Assembly (NCBI GenBank): GCA_002299125.1
Contig: DBNU01000107.1
Coordinates: 1 to 20,078, forward strand
Length of the DNA: 20,078 nucleotides
Source: Proteobacteria bacterium UBA664
GTDB lineage: Bacteria > Pseudomonadota > Gammaproteobacteria > UBA7966
Reading direction: 5' to 3'
Shown: in pieces, positions 1 to 6,338 of the stretch
Numbering within the stretch: position 1 is the first letter of the stretch
Layout: the number at the start of each line of letters is the position of its first letter
Translations under genes and position numbers: made by a program
Notes under the pieces: generated by a model
Databases searched by the model: none
What the model saw: the letters and a program-made list of their open reading frames with translations, nothing else
What the model was told of the DNA's origin: nothing

Positions 1-82
1 CGGCGTAGCGATCGGCGAGTTCCGTCACTCGCGACTTCCCGCCTTGCGCGCGTTCGAGCAGGCGCCCGAGGCCGGCCAGCAC
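1..82 (-). pseudogene. ccoI: Inverted internal fragment of ccoI (P-type ATPase), partial at the left edge
   Basis: Read on the minus strand from 82 down to 1, the sequence encodes VLAGLGRLLERAQ followed by GGKSRVTELADRYA. This is the stretch that closes the actuator domain and leads into the CPC membrane helices of CcoI/CopA-type copper ATPases (family pattern: LVExAQ.KxxxxxLADR). A stop (TGA, 85-83) lies directly upstream in this frame. The rest of the same kind of protein is encoded on the plus strand from about 84. The two pieces therefore face away from each other and cannot form one protein as assembled. The missing part (CPC helices and DKTGT motif) would lie left of the window on the minus strand if this is a simple internal inversion. 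It could equally be a chimeric contig end. The homology is recognised by eye. Confidence 0.6.
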
Positions 83-83
83 T

Positions 84-1082
84 CACCCACACGGGGAACT
101 CGACCCCGCCGGCGCCCTCGCCCTGGCGGCGACGCTCGCCCAGGCCTCGGAGCATCCCCTCTCGCGCGCCCTGGTGGCGGCTGCGGGCGGTTCAGCCGGA
201 ACGGCCGCCGAGGCGGTCGAGAACGTCCCCGGCGGGGGGCTCACCGCGCGGCTCGCGGGCCGACGGGTGGTCTTGGGATCGCCGGCCTTCGTGCAGCAAA
301 GCCTCGGCATCACCCTGCCAGCGGATCCCTGCGCAGACGGGGATACTCCGGTACTGCTCGCGGATGCACACGGCCCCATCGCCACCTTCGGCCTGCGTGA
401 TCGCCTGCGCCCCGGTGCCCAGCAACTCATCCAGGGTCTCAAGGCGCGCGGCTGCCGCGTCACCATGCTGACCGGCGATGCTGCGGCACCCGCCCGGGCC
501 GTGGCGCGCCGGCTCGGTATCGACGAGGTGGAGGCCGGGCTCTCTCCCGCCGGCAAGCTCGCACGGTTACAGGCCTTCACCGCGGGCGGAGCGACGGTCG
601 CCATGGTGGGTGACGGGGTGAACGATGCGCCGGTGCTCGCGGCGGCCACCGTGTCGGTGGCCATGGGTCAGGGCACGGCGCTCGCGCGCAGCGCCGCTGA
701 TGCGATCTTCCTCGGCAGTGACCTCGAGCGCCTGCTGGCGGCGCGTGACACCGGGCGACGGGCGATCGCCATCATCCACGAGAATCTGGCCTGGGCGCTG
801 GCCTGGAACATCGGCGTGCTCCCGGCCGCCGCGGGGGGCTGGCTCTCGGCCTGGCTGGCCGCCCTTGGCATGTCGGGGAGTTCGCTACTGGTGGTGCTGA
901 ACGCCCTGCGGGTGTCCGGGTCCGACCGGGAGCGAAAATCCACCGCCGATCCGCGCTCGGGCCAGAATGCGAGTCCCGCGCCCGATCATGACACTCGGGG
1001 TCAGGCTGGGGCTGGGAGCCAGTCCGCGCCCGAGGACGTCACGACCGATTTCGAGCGACGCGAGTCGCTGAAGGCACGATAG
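84..1082 (+). CDS. ccoI: CcoI, copper-translocating P-type ATPase, C-terminal part (5' end broken)
   Basis: This is the C-terminal third of a heavy-metal P1B ATPase that supplies copper for cbb3 oxidase assembly. Recognisable sequence begins at GELDPAGAL, just after the place where DKTGT should be. Visible motifs are SEHPLSRAL (HP motif of the nucleotide-binding domain), VLGSPAFV, RDRLRPGA, MLTGD and MVGDGVNDAPVLA (hinge and Mg-binding aspartates). The last two membrane helices contain ENLAWALAWN and GMSGSSLLVVLNALRV, typical of CcoI. A hydrophilic tail of about 55 residues follows. In-frame sequence further upstream has a TAG at 6-8 and does not resemble the family, because the preceding segment lies on the other strand. 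An ATG at 174 is available but would remove the HP motif and cannot give a working pump. ccoS follows 9 bases after the stop, as is usual. Function is well supported; the integrity of the gene is not. Confidence 0.85.
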   Translation, partial: HPHGELDPAGALALAATLAQASEHPLSRALVAAAGGSAGTAAEAVENVPGGGLTARLAGRRVVLGSPAFVQQSLGITLPADPCADGDTPVLLADAHGPIATFGLRDRLRPGAQQLIQGLKARGCRVTMLTGDAAAPARAVARRLGIDEVEAGLSPAGKLARLQAFTAGGATVAMVGDGVNDAPVLAAATVSVAMGQGTALARSAADAIFLGSDLERLLAARDTGRRAIAIIHENLAWALAWNIGVLPAAAGGWLSAWLAALGMSGSSLLVVLNALRVSGSDRERKSTADPRSGQNASPAPDHDTRGQAGAGSQSAPEDVTTDFERRESLKAR

Positions 1083-1091
1083 GCAATCGGG

Positions 1092-1346
1092 ATGGAAGTC
1101 CTACCGCTCATCATCACCGTCTCCCTGGCCTTGGTGGCCGGGATCGCCGCGGTGTTCATCTGGGCAGTGAGAAGTGATCAGTTCGAGGACCTCGAAGGCC
1201 CGGCCTGGCGCATGCTGCAGGACGATGACAGTCGGCCGCCGGCCGAGGGGCCCGACGAACAGTCCCCCACGTCTCCGGCCCAACCTAGACCCCACTCTGC
1301 GGCCGCAACGCCACAACGAGACACCGGCAAAGACCGCAGCGACTAG
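1092..1346 (+). CDS. ccoS: CcoS, cbb3 oxidase maturation protein
   Basis: This 84-residue protein has one N-terminal membrane helix (about residues 4-26) followed directly by the motif RSDQFEDLEGPAWRML, which matches the RSGQFDDLEGPA signature of CcoS (FixS). CcoS is a small inner-membrane protein needed to insert heme and copper cofactors into subunit CcoN of cbb3-type cytochrome oxidase. The first half is family-like. The tail after about residue 45 is low-complexity and rich in Pro, Ser and Asp, and longer than in many homologues. It lies 9 bases after ccoI in the usual ccoI-ccoS order. Its TAG stop shares the four bases CTAG (1343-1346) with the stop of the convergent receiver gene. Confidence 0.92.
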   Translation: MEVLPLIITVSLALVAGIAAVFIWAVRSDQFEDLEGPAWRMLQDDDSRPPAEGPDEQSPTSPAQPRPHSAAATPQRDTGKDRSD

Positions 1347-1894
1347 CCCCCGACGCGCGCGGTGGTCGGCATCCAGTTGAGGGGGAGTGTCTCGGCCCCG
1401 CGTTCGACGCTCGCCCGCTCGCTCTCGACGGGGTGGCCGCACAGCGCCTCCCCCACACGCTCGAGCAGGCGATGCTGGGAGAAGGGCTTCTCGAGGTAGT
1501 CCAGGGCGCCGGCCCGCATGACCTCCACGGCGGCCTGCACGTCGGTGCGATTGGCCATGACGATGACCGGCAAGCGCGAGCCACGGCGACGCAGGCGCTC
1601 GAGGAGCTCGAGCCCGCTCATGCCCGGCAGACCCAGTTCCGTGATGAGACAGACCGGCGCACCTTCAGTGGTGGTCGCCTCGGACTCGACGGTTACCGCC
1701 TCCGCCACCCCTGCTGCTGCCTCACCCAGGGCCGCAAGCAGCCCCTCCGCACTGGGGAAGGTGCGCACCGACAGGTGGTAGGCCCGCAGCATGGACTCGA
1801 GCCCACGCGCCACACCGAAGTCACCATCGACGACGTACACGCGGGCACCGTATGGGAGCCGTTCCAGCCCGGCCTCCAGCGATGGCCCGAGCAC
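1343..1894 (-). CDS. Degenerate stand-alone response-regulator receiver domain (FixJ-like, no output domain)
   Basis: This protein of about 183 residues consists of a CheY-like receiver related to the receiver of FixJ (shared stretches VYVVD, LPGMSGLELL, GALDYLEKPFS). No DNA-binding domain follows. Using the GTG at 1894 as residue 1, the residue aligned with the phosphoacceptor Asp is Glu86 (CLITELGLPG versus CLVLDIRMPG in the FixJ of this window). The conserved Thr/Ser is Ala114, one of the two acidic-pocket Asp residues is Gly24, and only the Lys (136) is intact. A stretch of about 20 residues (roughly 58-78) is inserted before the phosphosite strand. The start is uncertain. A TTG at 1930 overlaps the TGA of fnr, and neither start has a clear ribosome-binding site. 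It follows fnr in the same direction and is probably co-transcribed. A constitutively 'on' or protein-binding role is an inference. Confidence 0.75.
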   Translation of the reverse strand: MLGPSLEAGLERLPYGARVYVVDGDFGVARGLESMLRAYHLSVRTFPSAEGLLAALGEAAAGVAEAVTVESEATTTEGAPVCLITELGLPGMSGLELLERLRRRGSRLPVIVMANRTDVQAAVEVMRAGALDYLEKPFSQHRLLERVGEALCGHPVESERASVERGAETLPLNWMPTTARVGG

Positions 1895-1926
1895 TGCCGC
1901 GGCCGACGATCCTGGACGCGCCGGAC

Positions 1927-2670
1927 TCAAGAGGAGGCTACCGATTGACGCTGCCCCCCGCCGAGAAGGGCGCGCAGACCGTCGATATCCAGGATGCGCA
2001 CCCGCCGACGCTCCACGTCGAGCAGGCCAGCCTGACAGAACTGGGTAAACAGCCGGCTGACCGTTTCCACCGCCAGCGCGAGATAGTTGGCGATGTCCTG
2101 GCGCGACATGCTGAGGTTGAATTCGGTGCTCGAATAGCCGCGGCGAGCGTACTCGCGGGACAGTCCGAGCAGGAAGGCGGCCAGACGTGCATCCGCCGCC
2201 CGCTGACCGACCAGGGCGAGGCGGCCCTGCTCCGCCACCAGCTCCCGCCCGGCCAGACCGAGGAGCTCGCGGGCGGCCTCGGGGTTGCGGGTGAGGAGCT
2301 GATCGAGTTCTTCGCTGCTGATGCGGCAGAAGCTCGCCATCTCGAGCGCAGTGGCGGTCGCGTGATAGACATCCCCACACAGGCCGTCGAGGCCGAGCAC
2401 CTCACCCGGCATGTGGAAACGCACCACCTGCTCGACCCCGTCGGTGGCATTGGTGCTGGTCTTCACGGAACCCGAGCGCACGACGAACAGCCCCTTGAAC
2501 AACTCCCCCTGCCGGAACAGCAGCTTACCGCGCTGGACAGCACCACCGCGGCGGGCGCCGTCGGCACCACGCCGCAGGGCCTCGCAGATGCCGCCCAAGT
2601 CACAGCGCCGGCAGGCGGCCGGTCGGGAGGCGATTTCGAACTGGACCACGTTACCGGTCGACAGACTCAT
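1927..2670 (-). CDS. fnr: FNR-family oxygen-sensing transcription regulator (Fe-S type)
   Basis: This 247-residue CRP/FNR regulator should carry an oxygen-labile [4Fe-4S] cluster. Cys20, Cys23 and Cys29 (CRRCDLGGIC) sit at the same positions as in E. coli FNR, and Cys115 (MASFCRIS) matches the fourth ligand. A cyclic-nucleotide-binding fold (about 40-150) and a dimer helix follow. The helix-turn-helix MSRQDIANYLALAVETVSRL contains the E-xx-SR recognition pattern that reads TTGAT-N4-ATCAA. The ATG at 2670 was chosen over an in-frame start at 2745 because GAGGGAG lies just before it, the N-terminal spacing then matches FNR, and the earlier start would place an FNR box inside the gene. It is called Anr, Fnr or EtrA in relatives. 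Likely targets in this window are fnr itself and ccoP. Confidence 0.93.
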   Translation of the reverse strand: MSLSTGNVVQFEIASRPAACRRCDLGGICEALRRGADGARRGGAVQRGKLLFRQGELFKGLFVVRSGSVKTSTNATDGVEQVVRFHMPGEVLGLDGLCGDVYHATATALEMASFCRISSEELDQLLTRNPEAARELLGLAGRELVAEQGRLALVGQRAADARLAAFLLGLSREYARRGYSSTEFNLSMSRQDIANYLALAVETVSRLFTQFCQAGLLDVERRRVRILDIDGLRALLGGGQRQSVASS

Positions 2671-2703
2671 GTTGTGCTCCCTCAATCGTGATGTGGCCGC
2701 AAG

Positions 2704-2717
2704 TTGATGCGCATCAG
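2704..2717 (-). promoter_or_regulatory. FNR box upstream of fnr
   Basis: TTGATGCGCATCAG lies 34 bases before the fnr ATG. It matches TTGAT-N4-ATCAA at 9 of 10 defined bases, and its core TGATGCGCATCA is a perfect 12-base palindrome. The position suggests autoregulation by the encoded FNR. The distance to the start codon is short, so a repressing site close to the transcription start is more likely than classical activation at -41.5. The start of transcription is not known. Confidence 0.7.
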
Positions 2718-2793
2718 TATTGAGGGGGGCAACGTGAGCCTCCATCGTGACTTCACCCGGTTAACACCGTGGGATCCACGTATACCCCCGCCG

Positions 2794-2809
2794 CAGAGGT
2801 CTGCCTCTG
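2794..2809 (-). terminator. Hairpin downstream of fixJ
   Basis: CAGAGG-TCTG-CCTCTG forms a perfect 6-base stem with a 4-base loop about 38 bases after the fixJ stop. No T-tract follows on the minus strand, so it is at best a weak or factor-assisted terminator separating fixLJ from fnr. Confidence 0.3.
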
Positions 2810-2846
2810 GCGCAGCGCGGACCGACGCAGACCCGGCCGGAAGGGG

Positions 2847-3479
2847 TCAACCCGGGGCGTCGCCGTCTGCCGGGACGATGTCGGCCAAGGCCGCGAGCCG
2901 AACCAGTTCCGGCAGGGAGCGCGCACCGGTCTTCTCCATGACCCGGGCGCGGTGGATCTCGACCGTGCGCTCTGACAACCCCAGATCGATGGCCACGACC
3001 TTGTTGGCACGCCCGGCGACGATCGCCAGCATGACCTCACGCTCGCGCGCCGAGAGCCCGGCAAAGCGGATGGTTGCGGCCTGACGGCGGACCGTCGCTG
3101 CCCGCCGTTCTCCGTCCAGCCTGATCGCGCGCTGCACGCGGTCGATCAAGTCCTGGTCGCTGAAGGGCTTTTCGATGAAATCCACGGCCCCATCGCGCAT
3201 GGCGCGGACGGCAAGCGAAACGTCCCCATGACCAGTGATGAACACGACCGGCGGCGCAGAGGGTTCGCGCGCCAGCCGCGCCTGCAGCTCCAGCCCGCTC
3301 ATGCCCGGCATGCGGATGTCGAGCACGAGGCAGCCGGGGCGCGTGGGATCCCAGCGTTCGAGAAACTCGGCAGCCGAGGCACAGACCTCCACTGCAAGAC
3401 CAACTGAACGCAGCAGCAGGCGGATGGCTTGCCGCACGGCATCATCGTCATCCACCACAAAGACGGTCGCTTCAGTCAT
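2847..3479 (-). CDS. fixJ: FixJ-family response regulator
   Basis: This two-domain response regulator has 210 residues. The receiver (1-120) has the acidic cluster VVDDDD (9-13), phosphoacceptor Asp54 (CLVLDIRMPGMSG), Thr82 and Lys104 in place, so it should be phosphorylated normally. A LuxR/GerE helix-turn-helix follows (about 141-200: LSAREREVMLAIVAG, RTVEIHRARVMEKTGARS), as in FixJ and TodT/StyR-type regulators. The ATG at 3479 was chosen over an in-frame start at 3521 because GGAGGGGG lies just before it and the receiver begins at once. It sits 60 bases after the kinase gene on the same strand, which makes a clear kinase-regulator pair. Direct targets are not visible; fnr just downstream, as with fixK in rhizobia, is a natural candidate. 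Confidence 0.9.
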   Translation of the reverse strand: MTEATVFVVDDDDAVRQAIRLLLRSVGLAVEVCASAAEFLERWDPTRPGCLVLDIRMPGMSGLELQARLAREPSAPPVVFITGHGDVSLAVRAMRDGAVDFIEKPFSDQDLIDRVQRAIRLDGERRAATVRRQAATIRFAGLSAREREVMLAIVAGRANKVVAIDLGLSERTVEIHRARVMEKTGARSLPELVRLAALADIVPADGDAPG

Positions 3480-3539
3480 TCCCGCCCCCTCCGCATGCCC
3501 CGGCCAATCACACCCCGCCAAGGACCGGCGACGAACCGC

Positions 3540-5117
3540 TCACGCCTCACCCCCCGGGGCCACGGGCAGCGTGAACTCGAAACAGCTACCGCCCCCCTCC
3601 CGTGGCTGGTAGCCAATGCGGCCACCATGTGCCTCGACGATGGACTGGCAGATTGACAGACCGAGCCCCATACCGCTGCGCTTGGTGGTGAAGAAGGGTG
3701 TGAACAGGCGCTCGGCAGCATCGGCATCAGGACCAACGCCACGGTCGAGCACGGCAATCCGCACCCCCCCGGCCTGCACCTCGGCGCGCAGGATCACCGT
3801 GCGACAGGCGACGTCATCCGATCCACCATCGCCCCCATCACTGCTCTTGGCCGGGCTTGCCTCCATGGCGTTGCGCAGCAGGTTCAGTACGACCTGCTGG
3901 ATCTGCACCGAATCAGCGAGCACCGGTGGCAATGCGGGAGAGATATCCCGCTCGATGGTGATCTCGTGGCTGCGGGAGTCCACTTCGGCCAGTTTCACCA
4001 CCCCGCTCAACACCTCGCCGAGGTGTGTGGTCGCCCGCGAGGCCGCGCCCCGGCGCACGAAACCGCGCAACCGTCGGATGACCTCACCGGCACGCTGTGC
4101 CTGCTGGGCAATCTGCTCCAGGGCGTCGCTGAGATCCTCTGCCACGGTGGTCGCGGCAGCGGTCCCGGCTCCGCCAGCCAGCAACCGGCGACAGGCCTGG
4201 GCGTAGGCGGCAATGGCAGTCAGCGGCTGATTGATCTCGTGAGCGATGCCGGAGGCCATCTCGCCCATCACCGACAGCCGGTTCACATGGGCGAGCTGCT
4301 CGTGCAGAGCAGCCAGTTCCTTCCTGGCCTGGTGCTCGGCGCTGTGGTCGATGCACTGCCCGATGAGGACACGCGCCCCCTCCACCGCATCGACGAGACC
4401 GACATGCAACTGCACGTGCGCGACGCTGCCGTCGAGCCGCAGGTAACGCAGGTCGCGGGTGCAGCGCATCCGCCCGGATTGACCCTCCCGCAGCGCAGCC
4501 AGGGTGTGGGCCAGTCCGGGCCGATCCTCCGGATGGACGAGGTCCAGATGCCGTTGACCCGTGAGCCCCCGCGCCGCACTGCCCAGCATCCGCTCGAAGG
4601 CGACATTGCAGGACAGGATGAAACCGCGGGCGTCGGTCACGAAGGCACCCACCGGGGCCTGATCGAACATGAGGCGAAGCTGCGCCTCCCGGGTCGCCAG
4701 CGCCGCCTGCATCCGCCGCGTTTCGGAGAGGTCACGGATGACACCGACGAAGTACGGCTCGTCACCGGCATCGAAGGCCCCTACCGAGAGTTGCATCGGG
4801 AACACGCTGCCGTCACGACGCAGACCCTGCACCTCGCGATCGATACCGACGATGCGCCCCTCGCGGGTGCGGCTGTAACGCGCAAGGTAGTGGTCGTGCT
4901 CCCGGTTCCAGGGGGCCGGCATCAGCATGCTGACATTGCGACCGAGTACCTCTTCCACTCGATACCCGAACAGCCGCTCGGCCGCACGGTTGAAGCGCCG
5001 GACAATCCCGGAGCGGTCGATCAGGATCACGCCCTCGACCATGCAGTCGAGAATGGCCTCGATATGCTCCGCGACCAGCGCCCCCTGGGTACTTTTTGTG
5101 CTGCCCTGTGCCCGCAA
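3540..5117 (-). CDS. fixL: FixL-like soluble PAS-PAS sensor histidine kinase without the heme histidine
   Basis: This 525-residue cytoplasmic sensor kinase has no membrane helix. PAS1 (about 15-135) is strongly FixL-like (GRNVSMLMPAP, RRDGSVFPMQLSVG, PYFVGVIRDLSE). PAS2 spans about 145-260. The HisKA box has His293 (GIAHEINQPLT), followed by N, G1 (LDRGVGPD), F (FTPFFTTKRSG) and G2 (GLGLSIC) boxes of the ATPase domain. In heme-binding FixL the proximal His lies in a segment like DPHIIGIGR; here the aligned segment is EGRIVGIDR, so Arg88 replaces it. Heme-based oxygen sensing by that residue is therefore unlikely, and the true signal is unknown. The start is TTG at 5117 with AGGAG seven bases upstream. 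It pairs with fixJ and is divergent from the membrane-protein gene at 5301. Confidence 0.88.
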   Translation of the reverse strand: MRAQGSTKSTQGALVAEHIEAILDCMVEGVILIDRSGIVRRFNRAAERLFGYRVEEVLGRNVSMLMPAPWNREHDHYLARYSRTREGRIVGIDREVQGLRRDGSVFPMQLSVGAFDAGDEPYFVGVIRDLSETRRMQAALATREAQLRLMFDQAPVGAFVTDARGFILSCNVAFERMLGSAARGLTGQRHLDLVHPEDRPGLAHTLAALREGQSGRMRCTRDLRYLRLDGSVAHVQLHVGLVDAVEGARVLIGQCIDHSAEHQARKELAALHEQLAHVNRLSVMGEMASGIAHEINQPLTAIAAYAQACRRLLAGGAGTAAATTVAEDLSDALEQIAQQAQRAGEVIRRLRGFVRRGAASRATTHLGEVLSGVVKLAEVDSRSHEITIERDISPALPPVLADSVQIQQVVLNLLRNAMEASPAKSSDGGDGGSDDVACRTVILRAEVQAGGVRIAVLDRGVGPDADAAERLFTPFFTTKRSGMGLGLSICQSIVEAHGGRIGYQPREGGGSCFEFTLPVAPGGEA

Positions 5118-5180
5118 GTCGATCTCCTGCGTCTGGCGCGAAGCGTACGCCCGTCAGGCACTCGGCAAGGCTGCTCACCG

Positions 5181-5205
5181 CGGCGCGACGGGGCGTCCCG
5201 CGCCG
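5181..5205. other. GC-rich hairpin in the fixL / membrane-protein divergent intergenic region
   Basis: CGGCGCG (5181-5187) pairs with CGCGCCG (5199-5205). ACG/CGT add three inner pairs around a GGG loop, with a two-base bulge. It lies between two divergent genes, about 64 bases from the fixL start and 96 from the start at 5301. It could be an operator or a leader structure. No FNR box was found in this gap (5118-5300). Confidence 0.35.
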
Positions 5206-5300
5206 GGTAGTCTAAGGCCCCTGTCCGCTCATGTGCGTAGCGGGCCACGGCCGCACCTCCGCGGACGCGACCCAGCCCTGAGGGTGCCACTCCCACACTG

Positions 5301-6338
5301 ATGCCAACGCTTGCCCACACCGCCGACCCCGCCGTACTGGTGGCAGCGCTGGCCCTCGGGCTTGGCTCCTCGCTGCATTGTCTCGCCATGTGCGGGCCAC
5401 TGGCCGCCGCCGTGCCGCTGGCCCCGGGCGCGGCACGCTGGCCCCGCCTCATCACCTACAACGGCGGCCGCCTCATCAGCTACGGCCTGGGGGGGCTGCT
5501 GGCCGCTGGCCTGGGCGGTGCCCTGCTGCTCGCCGGGGGCGATGGCGCGCGCGTGGCCCTCACGCTGCTCGCGGCGGCCTTCGTGGTCGCGACGGTGGCG
5601 GGGCAGGCCGGCTGGATCCCCGCCCCGCAGGCGTTGGAGCGCTGGGGGCGGCGGCTGTGGGCACGCATCGCGCCCGTCGGTCGCCTCGCCGGCACGCGCG
5701 GTGGCCTGCCGGGTGTGCTCGTCCTGGGTCTGCTCTGGGGCTGGCTACCCTGCGGCATGGTCTATGCCGCGCTGGCGTTGGCCACTGCCACCACGGACCC
5801 ACTACGCGGCACGACGGTGATGCTCGCCTTCGGTCTTGGCACCCTGCCGTCCATGCTCGGTGCCGGTTGGTTCGCCGGGCGACTGCGCGGATCACCCGGC
5901 GGCCGGCAGGCCTGGCAGTTGCGTCAGGCGATGGCGGCCACCGTCATCGGACTCACCCTGTGGTCGACGGTCTCGGCGCTGCAACCGCATGCGGGACATG
6001 GCCATGGGCATGCGCCGGCCCCCGTGGACGGGGCGACGTGCGTCGCACCTCGGGGGCTGACACGCGCAGCCGCAGACCAGGCCGAAGACCGGGACTGCCG
6101 TACACCCCGCGACGCGGGTAGCATGTGCGGGTCGGTCGTGTTGACCGCGATCAAGACACGGCCGCTCGAGCGCTGCCACGCTCTCGGCCGTGCCGTTCCG
6201 ACCGCCACGGCCCAGCATGGGGCCGGTCGTGCGGCGCACGCGCCACACCCCGATGGAACGTCCCGACCCGGGCACCGCACCCCATCGGACGTGGCCCATC
6301 CCCGGCAGGTAACGAGGCGAGCAGCATGGGTGACATGA
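5301..6338 (+). CDS. DsbD_2 / TauE-SafE-like membrane protein next to cco genes, with uncertain C-terminal tail
   Basis: This is a polytopic membrane protein of the family often annotated 'sulfite exporter TauE/SafE' or 'cytochrome c biogenesis transmembrane region', a common neighbour of cbb3 oxidase genes. About six hydrophobic helices lie in residues 8-235. The first repeat has SSLHCLAMCGPLAA (H-C-x3-C) and the second WLPCGMVYAAL. These Cys/His residues suggest metal or thiol chemistry, possibly copper supply, but this is unproven. The family part ends near HGHGHAPAP (about residue 245), the usual length. The frame then runs on for about 95 unusual residues, over an FNR box, to a stop 13 bases inside ccoP. 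Either the tail is read-through with no function or a frameshift near 6000-6040 hides the true stop; stops in the other frames lie at 6060 and 6121. The ATG at 5301 has only a weak upstream GAGGG. Confidence 0.75.
   Translation: MPTLAHTADPAVLVAALALGLGSSLHCLAMCGPLAAAVPLAPGAARWPRLITYNGGRLISYGLGGLLAAGLGGALLLAGGDGARVALTLLAAAFVVATVAGQAGWIPAPQALERWGRRLWARIAPVGRLAGTRGGLPGVLVLGLLWGWLPCGMVYAALALATATTDPLRGTTVMLAFGLGTLPSMLGAGWFAGRLRGSPGGRQAWQLRQAMAATVIGLTLWSTVSALQPHAGHGHGHAPAPVDGATCVAPRGLTRAAADQAEDRDCRTPRDAGSMCGSVVLTAIKTRPLERCHALGRAVPTATAQHGAGRAAHAPHPDGTSRPGHRTPSDVAHPRQVTRRAAWVT
6141..6154 (+). promoter_or_regulatory. FNR box upstream of ccoP
   Basis: TTGACCGCGATCAA matches the FNR/Anr consensus TTGAT-N4-ATCAA at 9 of 10 defined bases. 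It lies 171 bases before the ccoP ATG. If it activates from -41.5, transcription would start near 6189, leaving a leader of about 137 bases. No convincing -10 element was seen. The box lies inside the reading frame of the preceding membrane protein, which argues that the tail of that frame is not real coding sequence. Confidence 0.7.

Noticed and set aside
1895..2380. Long upstream extension of the receiver gene frame
   Set aside because: It is antisense-free but lies in another frame of fnr and has no receiver or other domain likeness.
1852..2691. 279-codon open frame on the plus strand opposite fnr
   Set aside because: It is a shadow of fnr, which has all four cluster cysteines and a helix-turn-helix.
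3966..5210. 414-codon open frame on the plus strand opposite fixL
   Set aside because: It is antisense to a clear kinase, has no family likeness and reflects high GC content.
5301..6040. Naming the membrane protein a true sulfite exporter
   Set aside because: The context and the HC-x3-C and PC motifs fit the DsbD_2-like cco-associated branch; no sulfite gene is nearby.
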